This document shows, piece by piece, positions 10,001-16,822 of a stretch of 36,950 nucleotides of DNA. Below the pieces are notes generated by a model. The model saw only the letters and a list, made by a program, of their open reading frames with translations. It searched no databases and was not told the origin of the DNA. The translations under genes and the position numbers were made by a program. The DNA is from an uncultured Ignavibacteria bacterium (GTDB lineage Bacteria; Bacteroidota; Ignavibacteria; Tepidaquicellales; Tepidaquicellaceae): contig CALEVL010000217.1 in NCBI GenBank assembly GCA_937924675.1, forward strand, positions 1 to 36,950, read 5' to 3'. Each line of letters opens with the position of its first letter. Position 1 is the first letter of the stretch.

Positions 10001-10339
10001 GTTACACCGGCAATGTTTGACAACCAAATAAGACTAGTAAGAAATGCTGACAGATGGGTAGCTCCTATAAGTACAGTCGGCAGATACGTTATGCAGCATG
10101 ATGCGGCAAAGCTCGAAATATCAGAACATGACAACAAAGTTTTTCTCAAGGTAGTCTGCAATATAGAAGAGCCGGATTTTGTGGTGCCAATGACAATACT
10201 TTTTACTACATCCTGGAAATTCGCAAAAGTCGATGGCAGTATTAACGACGGAGTTTTCAATCCGATGAATGGAAGAATCCTGATAAATGTAATTCCCAAT
10301 AAAGAAGTCGTAATCGAAGAGCTAAAGGAACTAAGATGA
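7007..10339 (+). CDS. Membrane-anchored GH clan-A-like / CBM9-like / NodB polysaccharide deacetylase fusion
   Basis: A 1110-residue protein with an uncleaved N-terminal anchor (~27-46) and a large periplasmic part. Residues ~105-500 resemble a (beta/alpha)8 clan GH-A barrel: NANTVRIYTILPPEF near strand 2, a candidate acid/base in GREWEPN (~248) and a candidate nucleophile in IAEYGLPSS (~407). Residues ~503-760 begin IDGNSDDW and look like a CBM9/DOMON-type beta-sandwich. Residues ~790-960 are a NodB (CE4) deacetylase: SFDDGT (~795, catalytic Asp and metal Asp), SHGFMH (~862, the two zinc His) and FVFPYS (~900). A ~130-residue beta-rich tail follows. The likely role is trimming and de-N-acetylating the polymer made by the GT2 upstream. 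PgaB also combines deacetylase and hydrolase domains but in the reverse order. The stop overlaps the next start as ATGA, so translation is probably coupled. Specificity of either enzyme is unproven. Confidence 0.85.
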   Translation: MSETNKEIAASLNTAQSPSAFLSKLKYLVIALFLFVLGYTVFEMMKFEDSIRETRIVKVGSIKEQKLVPDITQAELYKRAEESAVRFKTGDKYFSIEEVKIRNGESVFEWHPHFLKGVNMGVAIPGNYPSEFSATYEMYLSWFRQIAAMNANTVRIYTILPPEFYEAFGQYNIDNNSKPLYLLQGVWADDADTGGYFSKEYSERFKREIKDVIDVIHGNTLIKERPGHASGVYARNVSQYVIGILLGREWEPNTVIATNKNNKGITRFAGDFISLPDGTPMEAWLAEMMDFCVRVETQLYKAQRPVSFVNWLPLDPMFHNSEFIESKKVREYDNDIESIDFRKFYRTPLFKAGIYSAYHAYPYYPDYVYMDDKYKNGINHKGEKDNYYEYLEDLKDKCPGMPLVIAEYGLPSSRGNSHSTPFGFDQGGHSERDQAEMNKTLTEDIFNTGCGGAIYFEWIDEWFKFNWLVMDFEVPADRRKLWHNMENPEQNFGVIAVEQRTKTIDGNSDDWTEGEVISSSSSKVKVSASSDAEYYYMKLDASKLEPGKEELLIAIDTYDKKKGSHKLPYIKKDLEHGYEFLISISSKDSAQILVDEHYSVYSDIYADFVPVYASKENNEGKFVRQILLSNRERESLTGDKIDRKVYDRSTLIHGNSALPEFSNSNLFIDEQSGTIEIRLPWHLLNVTDPSSRQVLNDMEGTRDIESSETKEFNILTYFVKDNGSTVVMNSGGDNDQFSWKGWDKPEYKMREKESYRMFRDLFAGMKVKEDTTETTVANSYKMADWYKNKDGAITISFDDGTITQFALGVPVLDKYKMKATFALISEWTKENMSSSAEKGSFTVEKIGWNQARNLAADGHEIASHGFMHIKMDTMSTGMATSHIVDSKKAIEQNLGSKVYTFVFPYSATRDELFSAVSDAGYLFARTGEETINEKGNLNLHKLSTIAIYNEYTPSTYELYSKFMASYGKWLILNYHNVFPEDSKEMNVLRNHNIYSTYSVTPAMFDNQIRLVRNADRWVAPISTVGRYVMQHDAAKLEISEHDNKVFLKVVCNIEEPDFVVPMTILFTTSWKFAKVDGSINDGVFNPMNGRILINVIPNKEVVIEELKELR

Positions 10340-12177
10340 AAAAAGCACTTATGATTGTGTTAGCTGTTGCAGGGCTGATTGCTATTGCTTATGCAGCAAT
10401 GCCGTTGCTGAGCAAGAAAACGGAAAAGGTGAAGGTCTCACTGAAAACGGAGAAGCAGAACATGTTGCCGAGAGTTCTCTTCCTTACAACCGGAACAACT
10501 GAAGGCAATGGCGAGATAGCTGAAGGTGTTTCAATAGCGATACAGGAGCTTACAAAGAAGGGCGCATTCGTTTGGCTTGGATCACGTGACTTTCTGCTTA
10601 AGCCTGAGAAGCTATCAGACTACAATGTGATTATAGCTCCTACATCATTTAATTATCACGATGGTGACAGAAAGTATTCGCTGACTTACATGAGCGAATC
10701 TGAAATGAAAAATCTCTCCAACTGGGTGAAAGAAGGAGGAATACTCATATCAGAAGAGAATATTGGAAGAAACACTCCAGGAGAAATTGACCGGCTTAGT
10801 GAAGGCGGTGAACTGAATTCAAAGAACTGGCCTCTTTCAGAAGTGTTTGGAATCAAAATGCGTGAGGTAGATCTGCTTGGTTTTATAATGGAAGACAAGC
10901 AATCTGGTATATGGAATGGCATAATAAAAGACACAGTAGCAGAAGATGAATGGGCAATCGTACCAACGGAGGTAACATCCGACAAGCTCAAAGTGATTGC
11001 AGAATGGAAGAGGGGTGCTGAGATTTTTCCTGCAGTAATTGAAAATGATTTCGGTGAAGGGAAAGCATTTCTCCTAACGTCAACTTACATGCTTCATCCG
11101 TCAAACGACGGGGGAGTATCAAGTATCGAGCAGATCGAGAAATTTTATGATTATGCTTTGAGTTCGCTTCCGGGACAGGCAGATCCGATTGTTCAGCTAA
11201 ATCCCTGGCCTGATGGACATTCAAGTGCCGGCTGCATTACTTTTAATGCATCAGGTAATTCCGAAAAATACAAGATGATACTTGACTTTCTGAATACGGA
11301 AAAAGTCAGCGCCGCTTTTGTGATTGATTCTGTCTCCGGTCCGGAGATAATTACTCTGCTGAATGAAAGTAAAAACGCTGAACTGATTTCCGGGCTTGGG
11401 AGCAGGAAGGATTTTACAGCAGCATCCTTTTCTGACAATTCCCGTGCGTTCATTGAGTTGGAACAATCAACCGGCCTTGATTTTAAAGGAGTGCGGTTTC
11501 CATTCAGGAGCGCAAATTTCTGGGGACTCGTATATGCCAGTGACAATGGTTACATTTTTGATACCAGTATTGGCGTTGATCATCTGTCAGCGTATGCCGG
11601 CAGCGTGTTTCCTTACAATATTGTGTTTGCGCGTGATTCATTTTATAAATCTACCGATATACTCGAGCTGTGCCAGGTCATTGCAAATGACTATGATTAT
11701 TTTCAGATACCTGACAGCGTTAGCGATTACACTGAAGACATGCAAAGGGAAGATGCAGCTCTTTATTCAAAATTTCTGACAGACTTTTATGATCATGTTG
11801 CAAAGAGAAATAATGCAATGGTAGTGTTCACGGGAAATCCTGATTATATTGCTTTCAGTGAACTAACTATGAAACCGCTGAAGGATCTGATTGATAAATT
11901 ACGATTGAATAATTCATGGGTTACAACTTCTGAAGCAATTGTAAATTTCAGAAACAAGCTTAAGTCGTTGAAGATTACATATAAGAAAGAGGGAAGGGAA
12001 GTAAGGCTTATGTTTCAATGTCCGGAAGCAGATATTATAGACGGCCTTTCATTCTTGCTTGGAAGTAAACCGCAGGAGATATCTTATAATGGTAGAAATG
12101 AAGTAAAGGAGTTTGAAGGAAAATTTTACCTTGTATCAGAAATTAAGAATGGGGAAGAGTTAATAATCAGATTCTGA
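10336..12177 (+). CDS. Membrane-anchored GATase-like + degenerate NodB-like protein
   Basis: A 613-residue protein, a likely structural partner of the preceding deacetylase. An N-terminal hydrophobic segment (~3-24) anchors or exports it. Residues ~45-285 have the layout of a class-I glutamine-amidotransferase-like flavodoxin fold (PRVLFLTTG, YNVIIAPTSFN, VKEGGILISEEN), as in beta-galactosidase trimerisation domains. Residues ~290-510 align by eye with the NodB domain of the gene before it, but SFDDGT is replaced by TFNASG (~301), SHGFMH by SGLGSR (~351), while the later strand RFPFRS (~385) remains. Both Asp and both His of the CE4 active site are therefore missing, and it is probably not a deacetylase. 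It begins inside the previous stop codon (4-nt overlap). A role in binding polymer, presenting it to the active enzyme or scaffolding the complex is inference. Confidence 0.75.
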   Translation: MKKALMIVLAVAGLIAIAYAAMPLLSKKTEKVKVSLKTEKQNMLPRVLFLTTGTTEGNGEIAEGVSIAIQELTKKGAFVWLGSRDFLLKPEKLSDYNVIIAPTSFNYHDGDRKYSLTYMSESEMKNLSNWVKEGGILISEENIGRNTPGEIDRLSEGGELNSKNWPLSEVFGIKMREVDLLGFIMEDKQSGIWNGIIKDTVAEDEWAIVPTEVTSDKLKVIAEWKRGAEIFPAVIENDFGEGKAFLLTSTYMLHPSNDGGVSSIEQIEKFYDYALSSLPGQADPIVQLNPWPDGHSSAGCITFNASGNSEKYKMILDFLNTEKVSAAFVIDSVSGPEIITLLNESKNAELISGLGSRKDFTAASFSDNSRAFIELEQSTGLDFKGVRFPFRSANFWGLVYASDNGYIFDTSIGVDHLSAYAGSVFPYNIVFARDSFYKSTDILELCQVIANDYDYFQIPDSVSDYTEDMQREDAALYSKFLTDFYDHVAKRNNAMVVFTGNPDYIAFSELTMKPLKDLIDKLRLNNSWVTTSEAIVNFRNKLKSLKITYKKEGREVRLMFQCPEADIIDGLSFLLGSKPQEISYNGRNEVKEFEGKFYLVSEIKNGEELIIRF

Positions 12178-12448
12178 TCCAAGTAATGTTGCCCTTTAGT
12201 GCTGAAAATTATGAGATAACAATTTTCTGTTAAGTAAAAAAAGTTGCTTGACCTGTCGAATTAGATATACTACTTTTGCACAGGTCAATCCCAAATATTC
12301 ATGTAATGAAAAATTTGAACGGGTTTTACTCAGGGTCGAACGAATGTAAAAGAGCGAATTTCATATCTCAATTCATTGTAAGAATGAATGCTGTTCTATT
12401 AAATAATCCAATTTTTGAATTTCCAACAAATCATAAACCCTAAACAAA
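12178..12448. other. Intergenic region upstream of T9SS cargo cluster
   Basis: A 271-nt spacer. It holds the promoter and inverted repeat annotated at 12248-12288, which leaves a leader of roughly 160 nt before the ATG at 12449. A weak stem GAAAATT/AATTTTC near 12206-12229 has no T-tract and is not called a terminator, so read-through from the polysaccharide locus cannot be excluded. An AATTTTTGAA decamer lies at 12410-12419. Confidence 0.5.
12248..12288 (+). promoter_or_regulatory. Bacteroidota-type promoter bracketed by a 9-bp inverted repeat
   Basis: TTG at 12248-12250 is followed 20 nt later by TACTTTTG at 12271-12278, an exact match to the Bacteroidota TAnnTTTG -7 element at normal spacing from the -33 TTG. 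The first arm TTGACCTGT (12248-12256) and second arm ACAGGTCAA (12280-12288) are perfect reverse complements with a 23-nt spacer, so one arm covers the -33 element and the other begins just after the -7 box. This geometry fits a dimeric-repressor operator or a structured 5' end. The promoter would serve the gene at 12449. Confidence 0.6.
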
Positions 12449-14173
12449 ATGAAAGGAAGAAAAATGCAAAGAATTACAAAATGGATCCTTCTGCTGGTTT
12501 TTGCAATTTCGTCACTGCCGATGAGTCAGATCATGGCTCAGTTTCAGACAGGTGATGTATTCGTAGCAGTTGCAAGCGGAAGCGTCCAATGGAGAAGGCC
12601 AAACGGAACGCTCGTCGCAACTCTTAACGGTGGTGCGGGCGGATTCACAACAGGTATGGCATTTGATTCAGCACAAAGCCTGTATGTTACAAATTTCTCA
12701 AACAGCGTCGTTCACAGATTCGACAAGAATGGTGCGCAAATTTCAAATTTCGGCAGTGGTTATTCAACTCCTGAATGTATTGTATTCGACGGAAGCTGGA
12801 GTGCCTATGTAGGTAACGTAGGTGGCGGTTTCAGAAAGTTTGATGCAACAGGAGCATTCCTTGGTGCAGTTGCCGGCAGTACCCGAATTGACTTTGCAGA
12901 TCTTCAGGCAGACCAATCAACAATGCTTTATACGCAAGAAGGCAACAGAATCGGAAGATGGGATGTTGTGAACAACGTTGCACTGACTGATTTTGCAACA
13001 GGTCTCGGCGGAAATGCCTACGCATTAAGAATCAGAACCGGCGGTGATGTGCTGCTTGCAAATGGCGCAAATATTCTTCGCCTCAGTTCAGCAGGTGCAG
13101 TGCTTCAAACCTATGACGTAGCCGGACAGAATTCATGGTTCGCACTTAACCTTGATCCGGACGGAACATCATTCTGGAGTGCAGACTTTTCCACTTCAAA
13201 TGTTTACAGAATTGACATCGCAACCGGAAACGTGATCTCAACATTTAATACCGGCACAGGAAGCAGCACAGTATTCGGTCTTGCAGTTGCAGGTGAAATC
13301 ACAGTTGCTACTCAATTGTTCATCACAGTAGCTCCATTGTTTGATATTAATCCTATCAACACACAGCATTGCGTAACAGCAACAGTTGTTGATCAGAACA
13401 ATGTACCTCAGAACAACGTTACTATTGACTGGAATCTGGTTGGAGTAAACGGACCAAACAGCACAACAACACAAACAGGTCAAAACGGTGAGACACAATT
13501 CTGCTACATTGGCGCAAATGCGGGATATGACACGATCATCGCTGTAATCAGATCAACCGGTGCTTCAGCAAGAGCAGTCAAGTTGTGGGAGAGTTCACTT
13601 CCTGTTGAGCTTACATCATTCACTTCAACAGTAAGCGGAACGGATGTAGTACTCAACTGGGCAACTTCAAAAGAAATTAACAACGCAGGTTTTGATATCG
13701 AAAGAAGTTCAATTGCAGGTGAGTGGACAAAAGTTGGAAATGTAACCGGAAACGGTACAACCAACGAAACAAGAAACTACTCATTCACAGACAAGAACCT
13801 TGCTTCAGGAAAATACAACTACAGACTTAAACAGATCGACTTCAACGGCAACTACGAATATTTCAACCTCAGCAATGAGATCGAAATCGGAGTACCGCAG
13901 AAGTTTGACCTTGCTCAGAACTATCCGAATCCGTTCAACCCAAGCACAAAGATCAACTTTGCGCTTCCGAAAGACGGAAATGTTGTCATTTCAGTATTTG
14001 ACAACAGCGGTAGGTTGGTAAGCACAATTACAGAAGGATTCAAGACTGCAGGATACTATTCAGTTGACTTCAGCGCTGCAAATCTTTCAAGCGGTGTTTA
14101 CTTCTACAAGCTTGAGTTCAACGGTTCAGGTTCAGAATTCACAAAGACAATGAAGATGACGGTTCTTAAGTAA
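12449..14173 (+). CDS. T9SS cargo: NHL/SMP-30-like propeller + Ig-like + FnIII-like + type-A tail
   Basis: A 574-residue exported protein. The signal peptide ends IMAQ (~31); ATG at 12449 or 12464 would both work. Residues ~32-290 show NHL/SMP-30-type propeller repeats (GMAFDSAQSLYVTNF, PECIVFDGSWSAYVG, NLDPDGTSFWSADF). Residues ~300-375 form an Ig-like (Big-1-like) domain with Cys in TQHCV and QFCYIG that should pair in an exported protein. From ~385 comes the LPVELTSF FnIII-like module (LNWATSKEINNAGFDIER, YRLKQIDFNG), then the T9SS type-A tail QNYPNPFNPSTKINFALP (~489) ending KMTVLK. The C-terminal half is almost the same as in the next three genes, while the N-terminal domain differs, a clear module swap. 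It has its own promoter and terminator. Ligand unknown. Confidence 0.88.
   Translation: MKGRKMQRITKWILLLVFAISSLPMSQIMAQFQTGDVFVAVASGSVQWRRPNGTLVATLNGGAGGFTTGMAFDSAQSLYVTNFSNSVVHRFDKNGAQISNFGSGYSTPECIVFDGSWSAYVGNVGGGFRKFDATGAFLGAVAGSTRIDFADLQADQSTMLYTQEGNRIGRWDVVNNVALTDFATGLGGNAYALRIRTGGDVLLANGANILRLSSAGAVLQTYDVAGQNSWFALNLDPDGTSFWSADFSTSNVYRIDIATGNVISTFNTGTGSSTVFGLAVAGEITVATQLFITVAPLFDINPINTQHCVTATVVDQNNVPQNNVTIDWNLVGVNGPNSTTTQTGQNGETQFCYIGANAGYDTIIAVIRSTGASARAVKLWESSLPVELTSFTSTVSGTDVVLNWATSKEINNAGFDIERSSIAGEWTKVGNVTGNGTTNETRNYSFTDKNLASGKYNYRLKQIDFNGNYEYFNLSNEIEIGVPQKFDLAQNYPNPFNPSTKINFALPKDGNVVISVFDNSGRLVSTITEGFKTAGYYSVDFSAANLSSGVYFYKLEFNGSGSEFTKTMKMTVLK
13345..14173 (+). repeat. Shared C-terminal module, copy 1 (Ig-like + FnIII-like + T9SS tail)
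   Basis: First of four direct copies of a module of about 820 nt. The others are at about 15763-16585, 18205-19024 and 20550-21364. Copies 1 and 2 share long identical runs, for example about 30 nt around the LPVELTSF codons (13598 onward and 16008 onward) and most of the YRLKQIDFNG to NLSNEIEIG segment. Boundaries are by eye. Confidence 0.8.
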
Positions 14174-14204
14174 GAAGATCGTTCATTCAGATTTAGCGAA
14201 TTGC

Positions 14205-14241
14205 AATCAGGGTAGGTGAAAACTTACCCTGATTTTTTTTT
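14205..14241 (+). terminator. Intrinsic terminator after the propeller T9SS gene
   Basis: A 13-bp stem (14205-14217 with 14222-14234, one G-U pair) closes a GAAA tetraloop at 14218-14221 and runs into nine T residues. It lies about 30 nt after the stop. Confidence 0.93.
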
Positions 14242-14446
14242 AGAAATTGAATTGAGTGTACTTACTTAGTTAAGATGCGTGTAGAGCGCTATGTTTAAAC
14301 AATAAGAATGCATCTATTTTTGTAAGAAAACAAATTCAAATTATTCAAGTCTGACAAAGTATGCAGACGAGTTTGAAATTTCAAAACAACAGACCACTTC
14401 GGCAAATGCCGGAAGATTTAAAAACCAAAAAACAAAAGGAAACGAA
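14242..14446. other. Leader of the first IgGFc-type T9SS gene
   Basis: A 205-nt AT-rich spacer. TATTTTTG at 14315-14322 matches the TAnnTTTG -7 element, but no TTG sits at the usual upstream distance, so it is only a possible promoter. A palindrome GTTTAAAC lies at 14293-14300. Confidence 0.35.
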
Positions 14447-16585
14447 ATGAAAAACAAAAACAAAATGTACTCGGCTCTTGTTGCCTTCCTGATGATGTTG
14501 CTACTTGCAGGACAGTCAATATCAGCACCGGACAGCAAGGGAACAGATTTCTGGCTGATGTTCAACGGAAATCTCGGTACACCAACTCTGACTGTCTTCA
14601 TTACGTCGGATGTCAACACATCCGGTACAGTAACGCCACAAGGTGGTGCACCTATACCATTCGCTGTAACTGCAAATACTGTAACTCCGGTTGTAATACC
14701 GGGGAGTTATGCAAATCACACAAGTGATGTAATTGACAGCAAAGGAATTCATGTAGTAGCGCTTAATGAAGTAACAGTCTATGGACTGAACTACATTGCC
14801 TTTACTACAGATGCATATCTCGGACTTCCGACAGATATTCTTGGAACCGACTATGTCGTAATGACTTATCGTAACTCAAACATAGTTAACGGTGTTGAAT
14901 TCGGTGTAGTCGCTACTCAAGACAACACCACTATAACCATCACACCTTCAGTTACAACCGGACCGAGAATTGCGGGTGTTCCGTATGTAATAGTTATGAA
15001 TCAGGGCGATACATATGAACTGAGGAATACTGGTTCTGCACCGAATGATCTTACCGGTACTACTATCACTTCCGACAAACCGATCGGAGTTATGGGTGCT
15101 CATCAATGCGCAAACATTCCTGCAGGTGCAGTCTTCTGCGATCACGTTTGCGAAATGCTTCCGCCAACTTCTACCTGGGGAAAGAATTTCGTAACCGTTC
15201 CTTTGAGATCAAGAATAAACGGTGACACATGGAGAATTATGGCTTCACAGAATACGACAACAGTAACGATCAACGGCGTACCACAGGCACCGATAAATGC
15301 AGGAAACTATATTGAGACAATACTAACGGGACAGTCCATAATAACTTCAGACAAGCCGGTTCTCGTGGCTCAGTATTCAAACGGTTCTTCTTTCTCGGGC
15401 AATCCGGGTGATCCGTTCATGATGATCTGTCCTCCATTTGAGCAATATCTTGCTGGTTATACAATGACAACAGTTTCAGGTTATGTTGCTCACTACATTA
15501 ATGTAGTAGCTCCGAATGCTGTTGTTGGTACTCTGACACTGGATGCAGTTCCTGTTCCTGTTGTTGAGTTTACTCCTATAGGCGTAAGCGGATTCTCCGG
15601 AGCACAGTTAGTTGTAACACCGGGTTCGCATACACTCGCAGCAACGTTACCATTCGGAGTGTTCCAGTACGGATTCAACAATGACGATTCCTACGGTTAT
15701 CCGGGAGGTCTTTCACTTTCTCCGATCGCAGTAGTTTCAGGAATTGACGCAACACCTGAATTTGCAATAAATCCGATCAATACTCAGCACTGTGTTGATG
15801 CATTCGTATATGATCAGAACAATCTTCCGGTCAATGGAATCAGAGTTGACTTCGAACAAAGAGGAGCCAACCCGGGCGCAGGCTTTGCATTCTCCGGCGC
15901 AAACGGAATTGCTCAATATTGTTATACCGGAACTAATGCAGGATTAGACACGATAATCTGTTCTTCAGGTAGTTTTGTTGATACAGTATTCAAACGCTGG
16001 GAAAGTTCACTTCCTGTTGAGCTTACATCATTCACATCAACAGTTATCGGAACAAGCGTAAAACTCAACTGGTCAACATCCGAAGAGATCAATAACTCCG
16101 CATTTGATATAGAGAGAAGTTCAATCAGCGGACAATGGTCAAATGTAGGTTCAGTTGCCGGAAACGGAACAACAACTCAACCAAAGAACTATGAATTCAC
16201 CGACAGAAATCTTGCTTCAGGAAAATACAACTACAGACTGAAACAGATCGACTTCAACGGCAACTTCGAATATTTCAACCTCAGCAATGAGATTGAGATC
16301 GGAATTCCTGCAAAGTTTGATCTTGCTCAGAACTATCCGAATCCTTTCAATCCCAGCACAAAGATCAATTTCACTCTTCCTGTAGATGGAAACATGGTAA
16401 TGAGTGTATTTGACAACAGCGGCAGATTGGTTGGAAAGATTTCTGAAGGATTCAGAACTGCCGGATACTATTCAGTTGACTTCAGCGCTGCAAATCTTTC
16501 AAGCGGTGTTTATTTCTATAAGCTTGAGTTTACAAGTTCAGGTCAGAACTTTGTAAAGACAATGAAAATGACGGTTCTGAAGTAA
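14447..16585 (+). CDS. T9SS cargo with IgGFc-binding-type N-terminal domain (paralogue 1)
   Basis: A 712-residue exported protein. The signal peptide is residues 1-26 (ending SISA). Residues ~28-420 match the IgGFc-binding-protein N-terminal family seen in many bacterial surface proteins: KGTDFWLMF, GIHVVALNEVTVYGLN, DAYLGLPTDILGTDY, MGAHQCANIPAG, FCDHVCEMLPP, WRIMASQNTTTVTINGVPQ, SDKPVLVAQYSNG, DPFMMICPP. An Ig-like domain follows (~440-520) with a Cys pair (TQHCV, QYCYTG), then the LPVELTSF FnIII-like module, and the T9SS tail QNYPNPFNPSTKINFTLP (~627) ending KMTVLK. The family is named for human FCGBP; binding of IgG by this bacterial protein is not implied. Its tail DNA is the closest match to that of the gene before it. 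Monocistronic, by its own terminator. Confidence 0.9.
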   Translation: MKNKNKMYSALVAFLMMLLLAGQSISAPDSKGTDFWLMFNGNLGTPTLTVFITSDVNTSGTVTPQGGAPIPFAVTANTVTPVVIPGSYANHTSDVIDSKGIHVVALNEVTVYGLNYIAFTTDAYLGLPTDILGTDYVVMTYRNSNIVNGVEFGVVATQDNTTITITPSVTTGPRIAGVPYVIVMNQGDTYELRNTGSAPNDLTGTTITSDKPIGVMGAHQCANIPAGAVFCDHVCEMLPPTSTWGKNFVTVPLRSRINGDTWRIMASQNTTTVTINGVPQAPINAGNYIETILTGQSIITSDKPVLVAQYSNGSSFSGNPGDPFMMICPPFEQYLAGYTMTTVSGYVAHYINVVAPNAVVGTLTLDAVPVPVVEFTPIGVSGFSGAQLVVTPGSHTLAATLPFGVFQYGFNNDDSYGYPGGLSLSPIAVVSGIDATPEFAINPINTQHCVDAFVYDQNNLPVNGIRVDFEQRGANPGAGFAFSGANGIAQYCYTGTNAGLDTIICSSGSFVDTVFKRWESSLPVELTSFTSTVIGTSVKLNWSTSEEINNSAFDIERSSISGQWSNVGSVAGNGTTTQPKNYEFTDRNLASGKYNYRLKQIDFNGNFEYFNLSNEIEIGIPAKFDLAQNYPNPFNPSTKINFTLPVDGNMVMSVFDNSGRLVGKISEGFRTAGYYSVDFSAANLSSGVYFYKLEFTSSGQNFVKTMKMTVLK

Positions 16586-16621
16586 GAGCAACATTGCTTC
16601 AAACTAAGCACTATTTTTTAG

Positions 16622-16657
16622 AATCAGGACAAGTGAAAACTTGTCCTGATTTTTTTG
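16622..16657 (+). terminator. Intrinsic terminator after IgGFc paralogue 1
   Basis: A perfect 13-bp stem (16622-16634 with 16639-16651) closes a GAAA loop at 16635-16638, followed by a T-run. The outer part of the stem (AATCAGG) is the same as in the terminator at 14205, suggesting duplication of the whole 3' end. Confidence 0.95.
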
Positions 16658-16822
16658 TTTATGAAAATTTTACACAGAGTAAGGAGGGCTTCATTTTTTT
16701 TAAATGAGAAAGAAGCTACTTTATTATACAAAGAATATTGTTAAATTCTATTAAATTTTTGATAAATAATCTGAATTCTAAACAGAATTGGGATATGAAT
16801 TTTTGAAACTAATCTAAAATAA
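16658..16822. other. Leader of IgGFc paralogue 2
   Basis: A 165-nt very AT-rich spacer. It holds an inverted repeat AATTCT-AAAC-AGAATT around 16774-16789 and an AATTTTTGAA decamer at 16798-16807. No promoter could be assigned with confidence. Confidence 0.3.

Noticed and set aside
11236..11510. Frameshift or sequencing error as the cause of the missing deacetylase motifs
   Set aside because: The reading frame is intact across the domain and the flanking strands align, so substitution rather than frameshift explains the change.
14273..14315. AGATGC/GCATCT inverted repeat around a TATTTTTG box
   Set aside because: Only 6 bp per arm with a 31-nt spacer, likely by chance; its geometry does not match the repeat at 12248-12288.
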